A stretch of DNA of 64,000 nt from Pseudomonas sp. 10S4 (GTDB lineage: Bacteria; Pseudomonadota; Gammaproteobacteria; Pseudomonadales; Pseudomonadaceae): positions 2,604,001-2,668,000 of the forward strand of contig NZ_CP133774.1 of assembly GCF_034344865.1 (NCBI RefSeq). The letters are read 5' to 3'. Below are positions 9,465 through 18,983 of this stretch, piece after piece. Each line of letters begins with the position of its first letter. Positions within the stretch are counted from its first letter, which is position 1. The translations under genes and the position numbers were made by a program. The notes beneath the pieces are model-generated. The model did not search any database, had not been told where the DNA came from, and saw nothing but the letters and a program-made list of their open reading frames with translations.

Positions 9465-10256
9465 ATGACGTCCAACGGACAAATCTCCCTCGAACGGTCT
9501 ATTCCCGCAATTACGGCATTACCGCGCCCGTTGTTCGCCCGCGCCGAAAGCCTCAACGCCGGGTCATGGACACCGCCCCATCGCCACGACTGGGTGCAGT
9601 TTTCCTACGCCATCAGCGGCGTTCTCGGTGTGCATACCGCCGAAGGCAGTTTCTTCGCACCGCCGCAGTGGGGCATCTGGATTCCGGCGGATCTTGAGCA
9701 TCAAGTGGTGACCTCGATGCGTGCCGAAATGCGCAGCCTGTATGTGCGTCGCGAGGAGAGTGCCTGGGCGGACGGGCGTTGCCGGGTGCTGGAAGTCACG
9801 CCGCTGGCCCGGGAGCTGATCAAGAGTTTTTGCCTGCTGCCGGTGGAGTATCCACAGGGCGACAGCCAGGAGACGCGGCTGGTGAACGTGTTGCTGGATC
9901 AGTTGGCGAGTTTGCCGGAGGTGGAATTCTCTCTACCGTTGCCCCGTCATGAGCGGTTGCTCGGGTTGTGCAATGAACTGATCGAAAACCCGGAGCAGGT
10001 CGTGACCTTGCAACAATGGGCGCAGCGATTGGGCACTTCGGAAAAAACCCTGATGCGGCTGTTTCAACGCGAGACCGGGTTGAGCTTTCGCGGCTGGCGC
10101 CAGCGCATGCGGCTGCTGTCGTCATTGAGTTTGCTGGAGGAGGGCGACAGCGTGACCAATGCCGCGCTGGCGTGCGGGTATGACTCGACGTCGGCGTTTA
10201 TTGCGGCGTTCAAAGGTTTGTTCGGGTTTACCCCGGGTGAATTGTTCCGGCAGTAA
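9465..10256 (+). CDS. AraC-family regulator with N-terminal cupin
   Basis: A 263-residue regulator. The N-terminal cupin (HRHDWVQFSYAISGVLGVHT, WIPADLEHQV) resembles the NimR/YdeO-like group. A C-terminal AraC DNA-binding domain follows, with two HTH motifs (LQQWAQRLGTSEKTLMRLF and NAALACGYDSTSAFIAAFK, then FGFTPGELFR). The target and inducer are unknown. It follows the thiolase by 95 bp, separated by a truncated REP half at 9389-9404, so it is probably a separate transcript. Confidence 0.9.
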   Translation: MTSNGQISLERSIPAITALPRPLFARAESLNAGSWTPPHRHDWVQFSYAISGVLGVHTAEGSFFAPPQWGIWIPADLEHQVVTSMRAEMRSLYVRREESAWADGRCRVLEVTPLARELIKSFCLLPVEYPQGDSQETRLVNVLLDQLASLPEVEFSLPLPRHERLLGLCNELIENPEQVVTLQQWAQRLGTSEKTLMRLFQRETGLSFRGWRQRMRLLSSLSLLEEGDSVTNAALACGYDSTSAFIAAFKGLFGFTPGELFRQ

Positions 10257-10270
10257 CACACCGAACCAAT

Positions 10271-10359
10271 GTGGGAGCGGGCTTGCTCGCGAAGGGGCCA
10301 TTACATTCAACATCTCTGTTGGCTGTTACACCGCTTTCGCGAGCAAGCCCGCTCCCACA
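10271..10359. repeat. REP doublet
   Basis: Inverted REP pair between the convergent ends of the AraC-family gene and the chemoreceptor gene. The outer arms are GTGGGAGCGGGCTTGCTCGCG and its complement. Its position fits a bidirectional 3' boundary. Confidence 0.92.
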
Positions 10360-10383
10360 CTGGATTTGTGGTATTGCCGGGGA

Positions 10384-12330
10384 TCAGGTTCTGAACCGTC
10401 GAACCAACCCATCCAGCTCATTCGACAAGCCGGCCAGGCTCTGGGAATCGAGCCGCGCCGAGTTCGCCAGTTCCGCCACCAATTGCGCATCGCCATGAAT
10501 CTGGCTGATGTGCCGATTGATGTCCTCAGCCACCTGATGCTGTTCTTCCGCCGCCGTCGCAATCTGCGTGTTCATATCGCGAATCACGTCCACCGACTCA
10601 CGAATCTGCCCGAAGCTGCTGCGCGCTTCACCAATGCGGGTGACCGACTGCTGCGACACTTCCAGGCTCGCATGCATCTGCTGTGTCACCTGGCTGGTGC
10701 GCTTGGCGAGGTTGCCGAGCAACCCGTCAATTTCCGCTGTCGAGTCGGCCGTGCGTTTAGCCAGGGCGCGAACTTCATCCGCCACCACCGCAAACCCACG
10801 ACCCTGCTCACCGGCCCGTGCCGCTTCAATCGCAGCGTTCAGCGCCAGCAGGTTGGTCTGTTCGGCAATCGAACGGATGGTCCCGAGAATCGACTGAATG
10901 TCGTTGCTGTCGCGTTCCAGCTGCTGCATCGACTGGGCTGACTGTTCGATTTCCTGGCTCAAGCGATCGACGCTGGTCACTGCGGCATCGATCTGCTGCT
11001 GACCTTCCCGGGCCTGACGCTGGCCACTGTCGGCCGACTCGGCGGCCTGGCTGCACGAACGGGCGACTTCGTTGGCGGTAGCGACCATTTCGTGGAACGC
11101 CGTGGACACCATGTCCACCGCTTCACGCTGGCGCCCGGCGGCTTCGGCCATGTCGCTGGACACTCGGGTCGAGCTCTGGGACGTGGCGAGGATTTTGTTC
11201 GCCGCACCGCCGATGTTTTGGATCAGGTTGCGGATCGCCGCCAGGAACTGGTTGAACCAGTTGGCCAGTTGCGCGGTTTCGTCGTTGCCACGGATTTCGA
11301 GGTTCTTGGTCAGGTCGCCTTCACCTTGGGCGATGCCTTCCAGACCGCTGGCCACACTGCGGATCGGCCGCACGATGACACTGGCAAAACTGGCGCCGAC
11401 GATGGCAAAGAACACCGCAAGCACTGCGGCGATGATGGCGATCAACCAGGTCAACTGGGTGGCCGAGCTCATCACGTCGGTTTGCTTGATCAGGCCGATA
11501 AAGGTCCAGCCCAGTTGCTCCGATGGCCAGACGTTGGCCATGTAGCGCTCGCCGTTCAGTTCGACTTCCACTAGGCCTTTGCCGGCCTTGGCCAGTTGCG
11601 CGTAGCCGTCGCCGAGGCTGCTCAGGGCTTTGAAGTTGTGCTCAGGCTGCTTCGGATCGACCAGCACGGTGCCGCTGTTTTCCAGCAGCATCAGGTAGCC
11701 GGTTTCGCCGAGTTTGATCTGTTTGACGATTTCGGTGAGCTGCTTGAGCGTCACGTCAATGCTGACCACGCCGCCGTTGCTGCCCAACTTGTTGTCGATG
11801 GTGCGCACGGTGCTGACGTAGGACGCATCGTCCTGAGCCCAGTAATAAGCCTCGGTGCGGAACGGCTTGCCCGGTTTGGCCTGTGCAGCCTTGTACCAGG
11901 GACGCTGGCGCGGGTCGTAGTTGTTCAGCTTCGCGTCGTCCGGCCAGGACACGTAGCCGCCGGCGGCGGTGCCGACGATCGCGTAGGCGTAGGACGGATG
12001 GCTGTTGCCCAGGTCCTGAAGGAGCGCGAAGACTTTTTTGTCCATCTCGCCCTGAGGAATGCTCTCGGCGTTGGCGGCCATGTAGGTCTTGAGGCTGTCG
12101 TCGGTGTTCTTGATCAGCGACTGGGACGCCAGATAATCAACGTTTTGGCTGATACCGTCGAAAAACAGTTGCATGGCATTGCTGACCTGGCGGATCTCGC
12201 GGCCACTGCTGTCGACGAAACCTTCTTTGGCATCACTGCGCAGGTTCAGCACGACCAGTGTGGCGACCAGTACCACAGGCAAGCAGGCGATGATTGCAAA
12301 CGCCCAGGTCAACTTCTGTTTGATGTTCAT
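10384..12330 (-). CDS. Methyl-accepting chemotaxis protein with dCache ligand domain
   Basis: A 648-residue transmembrane chemoreceptor: TM1 about residues 8-30, periplasmic dCache domain, TM2 about 280-305, HAMP, then the signalling domain with the conserved hairpin tip around [23 protein letters not shown] 12330 (MNIKQKLTW) is chosen over an upstream in-frame start because GGAG sits 6 bp before it. The distal pocket has the YDPRQRPWY stretch shared with amino-acid receptors such as PctA, and the Asp of VVSIDVTL. The expected Tyr-x-Asp position reads YYW. The ligand may therefore differ from standard amino acids; that is inference. Confidence 0.93.
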   Translation of the reverse strand: MNIKQKLTWAFAIIACLPVVLVATLVVLNLRSDAKEGFVDSSGREIRQVSNAMQLFFDGISQNVDYLASQSLIKNTDDSLKTYMAANAESIPQGEMDKKVFALLQDLGNSHPSYAYAIVGTAAGGYVSWPDDAKLNNYDPRQRPWYKAAQAKPGKPFRTEAYYWAQDDASYVSTVRTIDNKLGSNGGVVSIDVTLKQLTEIVKQIKLGETGYLMLLENSGTVLVDPKQPEHNFKALSSLGDGYAQLAKAGKGLVEVELNGERYMANVWPSEQLGWTFIGLIKQTDVMSSATQLTWLIAIIAAVLAVFFAIVGASFASVIVRPIRSVASGLEGIAQGEGDLTKNLEIRGNDETAQLANWFNQFLAAIRNLIQNIGGAANKILATSQSSTRVSSDMAEAAGRQREAVDMVSTAFHEMVATANEVARSCSQAAESADSGQRQAREGQQQIDAAVTSVDRLSQEIEQSAQSMQQLERDSNDIQSILGTIRSIAEQTNLLALNAAIEAARAGEQGRGFAVVADEVRALAKRTADSTAEIDGLLGNLAKRTSQVTQQMHASLEVSQQSVTRIGEARSSFGQIRESVDVIRDMNTQIATAAEEQHQVAEDINRHISQIHGDAQLVAELANSARLDSQSLAGLSNELDGLVRRFRT

Positions 12331-12775
12331 CCGCGCTCCAGATTTTTTTGTAGGCCCACGCAGTGCAGATGACTCGCGGATTATTGGCAGCCGAAAACGG
12401 TGTTGATTGACTCGGTTCCTTGAGGGCGGCATCGTCTTTTTTGTCGAGACGATTGTCGGACAAATCCTTTTCTCTCTGATGACTTCGGCTGAAAAAATGG
12501 GAAATTGAGGCCTTCTAAGAAAAAACCTACAAATAGGGGAATCCGGATGTCAGCTTCTGTCGCAAATGCCCTCGCATCCCTTCGCCAACAAGCGTTGGCG
12601 TCTCGGCTATGATCTCCGTGAGTCATTGATTGGTGCAGGATTTAACGGATAAATTCGGCACATTGTGTGCATCTGCAATGTTCATAGGTCGGCAACCCCT
12701 CCCCGACGCGCAAGGATTGCCGTATAACGAATGACTTTCGCGTGTTTGGTAATAAAGGACCCACAATAAAAGCTG
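12331..12775. other. Intergenic region between chemoreceptor and RIO1-type kinase
   Basis: 445 bp with no credible gene. It holds the divergent upstream regions of both neighbours and a 7-bp-stem hairpin, CGCCAACaagcGTTGGCG, at about 12583-12600. A-rich tracts occur near 12515-12540. The kinase ATG at 12776 has only a weak ribosome site (AAAGGA about 20 bp upstream). Confidence 0.4.
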
Positions 12776-13669
12776 ATGAAGACTCCAAAACGCATTGAAC
12801 CCCTGATCGAGGACGGTCTGGTCGACGAGGTGCTGCGCCCACTCATGAGTGGTAAAGAAGCAGCTGTTTATGTGGTGCGCTGCGGTAATGAGCTACGTTG
12901 CGCGAAGGTCTACAAGGAGGCGAATAAACGCAGTTTCCGTCAGGCGGCCGAGTACCAGGAAGGCCGCAAGGTGCGCAACAGCCGACAGGCTCGGGCGATG
13001 GCCAAGGGCTCCAAGTTCGGCAAGAAAGAAACCGAGGACGCCTGGCAGAACGCCGAAGTCGCGGCCCTGTTCCGTCTGGCCGGCGCCGGTGTGCGGGTGC
13101 CCAAGCCGTATGACTTCCTCGAAGGCGTACTGCTCATGGAGCTGGTGGCCGATGAATACGGCGATGCCGCGCCGCGTCTGAACGACGTGGTGCTGGAACC
13201 GGATCAGGCCCGTGAATATCACGCGTTCCTGATTTCCCAAATCGTGCTGATGTTGTGTACCGGTCTGGTGCACGGTGACCTTTCGGAGTTCAACGTACTG
13301 TTGACCCCGACCGGCCCGGTCATCATTGACTTGCCGCAAGCTGTGGATGCGGCGGGCAACAACCACGCGTTCAACATGCTGGAGCGGGACGTGGGCAACA
13401 TGGCGTCCTACTTCGGGCGTTTTGCGCCGGAGTTGAAAAAGACCAAGTACGCCAAGGAAATGTGGGCGCTCTACGAAGCCGGCACCTTGCACCCGGCCAG
13501 CGTGTTGACCGGCGAGTTCGACGAGCCGGAAGAGCTGGCGGACGTTGGCGGCGTCATACGCGAAATCGAGGCGGCACGCCTGGATGAAGAGCGTAAACAA
13601 GCGGTGCGCGCGGCTGATGATGCGCCACCGGGCAAAACCGAAGAACCGCCTCCACCTTGGATGCAGTGA
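12776..13669 (+). CDS. RIO1-family serine protein kinase (PA4780-like)
   Basis: A 297-residue RIO-type kinase. It has a nucleotide loop GKEAAVYVVRCG, Lys in CAKVYKE, a catalytic loop HGDLSEFNVLL and a metal-binding Asp in VIIDLPQAVD, the typical RIO1 arrangement. Bacterial homologues in Pseudomonas are soluble Ser kinases linked to stress responses; the substrate is not evident here. It is followed by a strong intrinsic terminator at 13681. It stands alone as a transcription unit. Confidence 0.9.
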   Translation: MKTPKRIEPLIEDGLVDEVLRPLMSGKEAAVYVVRCGNELRCAKVYKEANKRSFRQAAEYQEGRKVRNSRQARAMAKGSKFGKKETEDAWQNAEVAALFRLAGAGVRVPKPYDFLEGVLLMELVADEYGDAAPRLNDVVLEPDQAREYHAFLISQIVLMLCTGLVHGDLSEFNVLLTPTGPVIIDLPQAVDAAGNNHAFNMLERDVGNMASYFGRFAPELKKTKYAKEMWALYEAGTLHPASVLTGEFDEPEELADVGGVIREIEAARLDEERKQAVRAADDAPPGKTEEPPPPWMQ

Positions 13670-13680
13670 TCGGTTAACGA

Positions 13681-13705
13681 AAAACCCGGCGCAGGCCGGG
13701 TTTTT
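13681..13705 (+). terminator. Rho-independent terminator of the kinase gene
   Basis: AAAACCCGGCgcagGCCGGGTTTTT: a 6-7 bp GC stem flanked by A and T runs, 11 bp after the kinase stop codon. It could act in both directions. Confidence 0.9.
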
Positions 13706-13748
13706 GTGTCTGCCCGGCACCGCCCCAACATCCACTGACGACCCAACG

Positions 13749-13836
13749 TGGGAGCGGGCTTGCTCGCGATGGTGCGGCAGATTCAACATGGAAGTCGACG
13801 GACACACCGCTTTCGTGCGCAAGCCAGCTCCCACAT
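13749..13836. repeat. REP doublet, right arm diverged
   Basis: The left arm GTGGGAGCGGGCTTGCTCGCG is canonical. The right arm (TTTCGTGCGCAAGCCAGCTCCCAC) carries two substitutions. It lies between the kinase terminator and the MFS gene. Confidence 0.85.
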
Positions 13837-13874
13837 ACTGCGGCACTCGAAACACCCACACTCAAGGATTGATT

Positions 13875-15095
13875 GTGAACATCCCTTCCACGCGCAATGC
13901 CCAGCTCATCATCACCGCTCGTCTGATCTCCGACTTCGGTGCATTCCTCAACATGGTCGCCCTGGCCACTTACGTTTACGTGCTCAGCAACAGCGCCATG
14001 AGCGTCGCGATCTTCCTCGCCAGCCGCGTAGCCGGAGGGGTTTTTGCCAGTTTGATCGGCACCACGTTCTATCGGCGCTGGTCTGGCTGTGTGCCGCTGA
14101 TTGCCTTCGACCTGTTGCGTGCAGGGGTTCTAGGTTTGTTATTGATTCTGCCGGTGACCCAGCAAGCATTGCTGCTGCCGGTAATTGCGTTTGGTCTGGG
14201 GTTTGGCAATTCGATGTTCGCCATCGGCCTCAACAGCCAATTGCCGAACCTGATCGACCGCGAACACTTGCTCAAGACCAACGCCTGGATCACTTCGGCA
14301 GCGTCCATTGCGATGGTCGGTGGCAGTCTGGTGGCGGGGTTGGTGGTCGCGGCGTTTGGCTTTGAAGCGGTGTTCGCACTGAATGTGGTCACGTATCTGC
14401 TGGCGGCGTTGTTGATTGTGCCGTTGCGATTTCGCGCAACCGTTCCCGCTGCAGAATCGAATTCCGAACGCGGGGAATGGTCGGCGCTGCTTCAGGGGTT
14501 ACGGTCCGCTCCGGTGCTGGCGGCGATGCTTGCAGTCGCCATGGCCGACACCCTCGGCAGCGCGGCGCACAACGTCGGGTTCCCGATCATCTCCCGACTG
14601 TTGACGCCGGAATCGGCCAGTACCACGTTGGGTCTGATGCTGGCGGTCTGGGCCAGCGGCAAACTCATCGGCGCGCGGATTGCCAGCCGTCTCAAAGGCT
14701 CGGACAACATCAATTTGGAGCGGCGGTTTTTCTTCGGCGTGCTGCTGATGTCCTGCGGCTTCATCCTGATGTTCCAGCAACAGACCCTTTACGGTTTGCT
14801 GCTGTTCTCGTTGCCGGCCGGGCTGGGCGACGGTTTTTCCGAAGTCGGTCTGATGTCGCGCCTGCAACGTGAGCCGGACCACCTGCGTCTGCCGATCTTC
14901 AGCTTCCTTACGCTGTTGCAAATGACCGGCTTCGGTATCGGCATGCTGATCGCCGCGCCGTTCTATGCCTGGTGGACGCCCGGCGCGGTGGTGATGTTGT
15001 TCCACGGTATTCCCCTCACCACGTTGCTGGTGGTGAAGGGCTTGTCGCTCAGGCGCGAGCAGGCTCGGCGCAGCAACCCGACGCCAGCTCCTTGA
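13875..15095 (+). CDS. MFS transporter
   Basis: A 406-residue major facilitator protein with about 12 predicted helices, an N-terminal Arg-rich loop and no obvious signature for a given drug. GTG 13875 (VNIPSTRNAQLI) is preferred, with AAGGA 6 bp upstream; the long open frame before it passes through a REP and is not coding. Its 3' end overlaps the 3' end of the convergent cueR gene by 47 bp, so the two transcripts are antisense over that stretch. The substrate is unknown. Confidence 0.85.
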   Translation: MNIPSTRNAQLIITARLISDFGAFLNMVALATYVYVLSNSAMSVAIFLASRVAGGVFASLIGTTFYRRWSGCVPLIAFDLLRAGVLGLLLILPVTQQALLLPVIAFGLGFGNSMFAIGLNSQLPNLIDREHLLKTNAWITSAASIAMVGGSLVAGLVVAAFGFEAVFALNVVTYLLAALLIVPLRFRATVPAAESNSERGEWSALLQGLRSAPVLAAMLAVAMADTLGSAAHNVGFPIISRLLTPESASTTLGLMLAVWASGKLIGARIASRLKGSDNINLERRFFFGVLLMSCGFILMFQQQTLYGLLLFSLPAGLGDGFSEVGLMSRLQREPDHLRLPIFSFLTLLQMTGFGIGMLIAAPFYAWWTPGAVVMLFHGIPLTTLLVVKGLSLRREQARRSNPTPAP

Positions 15096-15462
15096 GGATC
15101 GGGCAGTCGGGGCGGTGGTCGCCCTGACAGTGCTCGACCAAATCCTGCAAGGTGTCGCGCAGTTGGCCGAGTTCGCGGATCTTCTGGTTCAGCTCGTCGA
15201 TGTGTTGACGGGCCAGTGCCTTCACATCAGCGCTGGCCCGCTGGCGGTCCTGCCAAAGGGTCAGCAGTTTACCGACCTCTTCCAGTGAGAATCCCAAGTC
15301 CCGGGAACGCTTGATGAAGGCCAGTGTGTGCAGGTCATCATCGCCATAGACCCGGTAGCCGCTGTCGGTGCGATGGGCAGCCTTGAGCAAGCCTGTGGAT
15401 TCGTAATAACGGATCATCTTCGCGCTCAGGCCACTGTGGCGGGCCGCTTGGCCGATGTTCAT
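15049..15462 (-). CDS. cueR: Copper-responsive MerR-family activator CueR
   Basis: A 137-residue MerR-type regulator. The N-terminal winged HTH is [21 protein letters not shown], followed by a dimerisation helix. The C-terminal metal loop is [13 protein letters not shown], with the two Cys spaced as in CueR Cu(I) sites. It should activate the copA and copZ promoters, each of which carries an ACCTTGCC-type dyad (17886 and 18501). Its ATG overlaps the copA stop by 4 bp, so it is co-transcribed behind the pump. The 3' end overlaps the convergent MFS gene. Confidence 0.92.
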   Translation of the reverse strand: MNIGQAARHSGLSAKMIRYYESTGLLKAAHRTDSGYRVYGDDDLHTLAFIKRSRDLGFSLEEVGKLLTLWQDRQRASADVKALARQHIDELNQKIRELGQLRDTLQDLVEHCQGDHRPDCPILKELASGCCAEPARA

Positions 15463-17849
15463 CGGTTGTCCTCCAGATCCTTGGGTTTCCAGGTTTTCAA
15501 CAGTAACGCATTGCTCACCACGCTGACGCTCGACAGCGCCATGGCCGCGCCGGCCAGTACCGGGTTGAGGAAGCCGAACGCCGCCAGCGGAATGCCGATC
15601 AGGTTATAGACGAAGGCCCAGAACAGATTTTGCCGGATCTTCGCGTAGGTCTTGCGGCTGATCTCCAGCGCCGCCGGCACCAGCCGTGGATCACCGCGCA
15701 TCAGGGTGATCCCGGCGGCGTGCATCGCCACGTCAGTGCCGCCACCCATGGCGATGCCGATATCCGCGGCGGCCAGCGCAGGGGCGTCGTTGATGCCGTC
15801 GCCGACCATCGCCACCACGCCGGTTTTCTTCAATTCGGCGACGGTGGCGGCTTTGTCCGCCGGGAGGACTTCAGCGTGAACATCTTTAATTCCCAAGGCG
15901 TCGGCCACTACTTTGGCGCTGCCACGGTTGTCGCCGGTCAGCAGGTGGCTGCTGATATTGCGTGCGTTGAGTTGCTGCACCGCTTGCAAGGCACCGGGCT
16001 TGAGGGTGTCGCCAAAGGCAAACAGGCCGAGCACGCGCGGATCGGGGCTTTGCTCGATCAGCCAGGACAGCGTCCGGCCTTCGGTTTCCCAGTCTTTTGC
16101 GGAATCAGCCAAGGAGCCCGCGCTCAAAGCGCTTTCCTCCAGCAGACGACGATTGCCCAGCGCCAACCGACGCCCGTCGAGGGTGCCGGCAATCCCGCGT
16201 CCGGTCAGCGACTGGCTGTCGCTGACATCGGCCACGATCAACCCACGCTCGGCGCAAGCATCCAGAACAGCTTTGGCCAGCGGGTGTTCGCTGCCCCGTT
16301 GCAGCGCGCCGGCCATTTGCAGCAGCGGCGCTTCATTACCGTCAACCGCGCTCAAATGAGCGATGCGCGGGGTACCGGAGGTGAGGGTGCCGGTCTTGTC
16401 GAAGACCACCGCGCTGACTTCATGGGCACGCTCCAGCGCTTCGGCGTCCTTGATCAAAATCCCGTAGCGCGCCGCCACGCCAGTGCCGGCCATGATCGCG
16501 GTCGGCGTGGCCAGGCCCAAGGCGCAAGGGCAGGCGATCACCAGCACCGCGACGGCGTTGATCAATGCCGTTTCGATCGGTGCGCCGTATAGCCACCAAC
16601 CGATCAACGTCGCCAGGGCCAGGACCAATACCGTCGGCACGAACACCTGGCTGACTTTATCCACCAGTTTCTGGATCGGCGCTTTCGCGGCTTGAGCATC
16701 CTCGACCAGACGAATGATCCGCGCCAATACGGTTTCGGCGCCGAGCGCCAAGGTGCGAACCAGCAACCGACCTTCGCCGTTGATCGCACCACCGGTGACT
16801 TTATCGCCGGGTTGTTTTGGCACTGGCAGGCTTTCGCCGCTGATCAACGCTTCGTCGGCGTGGCTCTGGCCTTCCACTACTTCGCCGTCCACGGGGAAGC
16901 GTTCGCCGGGTTTGACCATGACCAGATCATTCAGGCGCAAGGCGCTGATGGCGACATCTTGTTCACGGCCGTCGATGACTTGAATCGCCCGCTCCGGACG
17001 CAAGGCTTCCAGTGCGCGAATGGCGCTGGCGGTCTGGCGTTTAGCGCGACTTTCCAGGTATTTGCCCAGCAGCACCAGGGCGATTACCACCGCTGACGCT
17101 TCGAAATACAGATGCGGCATACGCCCGGCGGCGGTGGCCCATTCGTAGAGGCTCAAGCCATAACCGGCGCTGGTGCCCAGGGCGACGAGCAGGTCCATAT
17201 TGCCGGCCCCGGCGCGCACGGCTTTCCAGGCAGCGACGTAAAACCTTGCGCCGAAGATGAATTGCACCGGCGTGGCCAAGGCGAATTGTGCCCAGGCCGG
17301 GAGCATCCAGTGCACGCCTAAGGGCTGCAGCAGCATCGGCAGCACCAGTGGCAGGGCGAGGGCGATGGCCGCGAGCAAGATCCAGCGCTCACGATGAAGG
17401 CGGGCCTGTTGATTGTCGGTGGGGTGTTCGACTTCCCAGACGCTGGCGTTGTAGCCCGCCTTGGTGACAGCGGCGATCAGGATTTGCGGATCGATGTGGC
17501 CGAGCAGTTCGAGGTGCGCACGTTCGTTGGCCAGGTTGACGCTGACGCTTTTCACCCCTGGCACCTTGGTCAGCGCCCGTTCGACCCGGCCGACGCAGGA
17601 CGCGCAGGTCATGCCGTCGATGCTCAACTCCAGACTTTGCTGCGGCACGCTGTAGCCGGCCTGCTGCACCGCGTCCATCAATGCAGGCAAGCTGTCGCTG
17701 GGCGCTTGGATACGCGCCTGCTCGGTGGCCAGGTTGACACTGACGGCTGTGGCGCCGATGACTTTGCTCAAGGCGCGCTCGACACGCCCGGCGCAACTGG
17801 CGCAGGTCATGCCGACAATCGGCAGGTCGAAAGTGGTGGATTCGGACAT
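15459..17849 (-). CDS. copA: Cu(I)-exporting P1B-type ATPase CopA/CueA
   Basis: A 796-residue copper pump with two N-terminal HMA domains, each with GMTCASC (near residues 13 and 79). It has eight membrane helices with the CPC metal site ([15 protein letters not shown]), phosphorylation motif DKTGTLT, and hinge [11 protein letters not shown]. It moves cytoplasmic Cu(I) to the periplasm. The gene is intact at normal length with a CueR box 37 bp upstream of the start. cueR is translationally coupled downstream. Confidence 0.96.
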   Translation of the reverse strand: MSESTTFDLPIVGMTCASCAGRVERALSKVIGATAVSVNLATEQARIQAPSDSLPALMDAVQQAGYSVPQQSLELSIDGMTCASCVGRVERALTKVPGVKSVSVNLANERAHLELLGHIDPQILIAAVTKAGYNASVWEVEHPTDNQQARLHRERWILLAAIALALPLVLPMLLQPLGVHWMLPAWAQFALATPVQFIFGARFYVAAWKAVRAGAGNMDLLVALGTSAGYGLSLYEWATAAGRMPHLYFEASAVVIALVLLGKYLESRAKRQTASAIRALEALRPERAIQVIDGREQDVAISALRLNDLVMVKPGERFPVDGEVVEGQSHADEALISGESLPVPKQPGDKVTGGAINGEGRLLVRTLALGAETVLARIIRLVEDAQAAKAPIQKLVDKVSQVFVPTVLVLALATLIGWWLYGAPIETALINAVAVLVIACPCALGLATPTAIMAGTGVAARYGILIKDAEALERAHEVSAVVFDKTGTLTSGTPRIAHLSAVDGNEAPLLQMAGALQRGSEHPLAKAVLDACAERGLIVADVSDSQSLTGRGIAGTLDGRRLALGNRRLLEESALSAGSLADSAKDWETEGRTLSWLIEQSPDPRVLGLFAFGDTLKPGALQAVQQLNARNISSHLLTGDNRGSAKVVADALGIKDVHAEVLPADKAATVAELKKTGVVAMVGDGINDAPALAAADIGIAMGGGTDVAMHAAGITLMRGDPRLVPAALEISRKTYAKIRQNLFWAFVYNLIGIPLAAFGFLNPVLAGAAMALSSVSVVSNALLLKTWKPKDLEDNR

Positions 17850-17885
17850 CGGTCACGCTCCCTGTAGAAAGTGTCTACAGGATCA

Positions 17886-17906
17886 ACCTTGCCATGCTGG
17901 CAAGGT
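17886..17906 (-). promoter_or_regulatory. CueR box upstream of copA
   Basis: Dyad ACCTTGCCatgctGGCAAGGT, a perfect 8-bp inverted repeat with a 5-bp centre. It matches the known CueR operator, which overlaps a long-spaced promoter. It lies between copA and its upstream region. Confidence 0.92.
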
Positions 17907-17934
17907 CAAGCGCCATGTTCCAGATCAATAGATC

Positions 17935-18017
17935 AAAAGATCGCAGCCTTCGGCAGCTCCTACATTGATGGTGTGGTAACCCAATCCCGTAGGAGCTGCC
18001 GAAGGCTGCGATCTTTT
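17935..18017. repeat. 83-bp snap-back repeat with 29-bp perfect arms
   Basis: The arms 17935-17963 and 17989-18017 are exact reverse complements, containing GATCGCAGCCTTCGGCAGC and its complement, around a 25-bp loop. It belongs to a different repeat class from the GTGGGAGC REPs. It sits between copA and the leftward secreted-protein gene, 9 bp from the latter's stop, and could serve as its terminator. A shorter relative occurs at 62327. Confidence 0.88.
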
Positions 18018-18026
18018 ACAGGCGAC

Positions 18027-18410
18027 TCAATACTCGAGAGCGGCCGGCCGCAGGTACATCCCTCTCGCCGTCGTCGCAATCCGGTACTTCACGACATCGC
18101 CGGCCTTGAGCGTGATTTCCTGCGCGGGCGGTGCCAGCATGCCAGGGCTGCAGCCCGGGACTTGACCGGGTTCCAGCTTCAGACGTACGGAAATCGTGCC
18201 GTGAGGCAGGTTGAACGAGATGGTCTGCTCCTGCAGCAATCGCCCCACAGGCTGGTCCTGTATGTACACGCCAATCTCGCAGGAGGTCGCCACTTCCAGG
18301 CGCTCACGCGAGATGATCAGAACCGCGTAATCCTCGCCGGCGGCGTTGGCCGAAGGCAGGGCGGCGAAAAGGCTGAGGAAGCCAAACAGGCTGAGAGTTG
18401 ACCAGCGCAT
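18027..18410 (-). CDS. Secreted protein of unknown function
   Basis: 127 residues with a clear signal peptide (residues 1-23, ending PSANAA), leaving a mature protein of about 100 residues. The mature part has two cysteines (SCEIGVY and PGCSPG) that could form a disulfide, and mostly beta-type sequence. No known domain was recognised. It is followed by the 83-bp snap-back repeat and flanked by copper genes, but nothing in it suggests metal binding. Confidence 0.75.
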   Translation of the reverse strand: MRWSTLSLFGFLSLFAALPSANAAGEDYAVLIISRERLEVATSCEIGVYIQDQPVGRLLQEQTISFNLPHGTISVRLKLEPGQVPGCSPGMLAPPAQEITLKAGDVVKYRIATTARGMYLRPAALEY

Positions 18411-18500
18411 GGCTGAATCTCCAGAGGTCGAGTCATTGATGGACGCAGCTTGGCCGAGCGCGCGGCCGATTGCCAGCCCGGCAGTCTATTTCAGAACTTG

Positions 18501-18521
18501 ACCTTGCCATGGTGGCAAGCT
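18501..18521 (+). promoter_or_regulatory. CueR box upstream of copZ
   Basis: ACCTTGCCatggtGGCAAGCT, a near-perfect dyad matching the copA box (one mismatch at the last arm position), 48 bp before the copZ start. It places copZ in the same copper regulon although it is on the opposite strand. Confidence 0.9.
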
Positions 18522-18569
18522 CGAGACTGCCGGCAGATCATCCAAAAGCCTCATTACAGGAGTCATCCC

Positions 18570-18767
18570 ATGCAAGTGTTCAACGTTCAAGGCATGTCCT
18601 GCGGTCACTGCGTCAAGGCCATCACCCAAGCCCTGCAAGCCAGGGACCCGGCCGCCAGCGTGCGCGTGGATCTGGGGGCGAAGGAAGTCGGCGTCGAAAG
18701 CGCACTGACCACCGAGCAGGTGATCGCCGCGATCACTGAAGAAGGCTACGAAGCCAAAGTCGCCTGA
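18570..18767 (+). CDS. copZ: Copper chaperone CopZ
   Basis: A 65-residue HMA-domain protein starting MQVFNVQGMSCGHC. The metal site is MSCGHC, followed by the usual beta-alpha-beta-beta-alpha-beta length. ATG 18570 has AGGAG 7 bp upstream; the upstream in-frame extension lacks chaperone character and contains the CueR operator. It carries Cu(I) to CopA and for handling in the cytoplasm. Confidence 0.95.
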   Translation: MQVFNVQGMSCGHCVKAITQALQARDPAASVRVDLGAKEVGVESALTTEQVIAAITEEGYEAKVA

Positions 18768-18780
18768 AACATTTGCTTTT

Positions 18781-18870
18781 GTAGGAGTAAAGCTTGCTCG
18801 CGAAGAGGCCGGCACATTCAACATAGATGTCGACTGACACTCCACTTTCGCGAGCAAGCCCGCTCCCACA
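18781..18870. repeat. REP doublet, left arm diverged
   Basis: The left arm GTAGGAGTAAAGCTTGCTCGCG is altered and the right arm CGCGAGCAAGCCCGCTCCCAC is canonical. It is placed 13 bp after the copZ stop, where it may form the 3' end of the transcript. Confidence 0.85.
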
Positions 18871-18983
18871 TTGATTTGAGTTCATCCAGCAGTTTTTAAT
18901 AGTTAGCGACCTATCGGAATGTTCAAGGCGTCCCCGCGCGGCTAGACTGTCGAGCTGTCGAACCACGCCCAACTGGATGCCCG

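Noticed and set aside
17935..18017. Small RNA gene
   Set aside because: The long hairpin is a dispersed repeat class with related copies here (20460, 62327); no promoter was seen.
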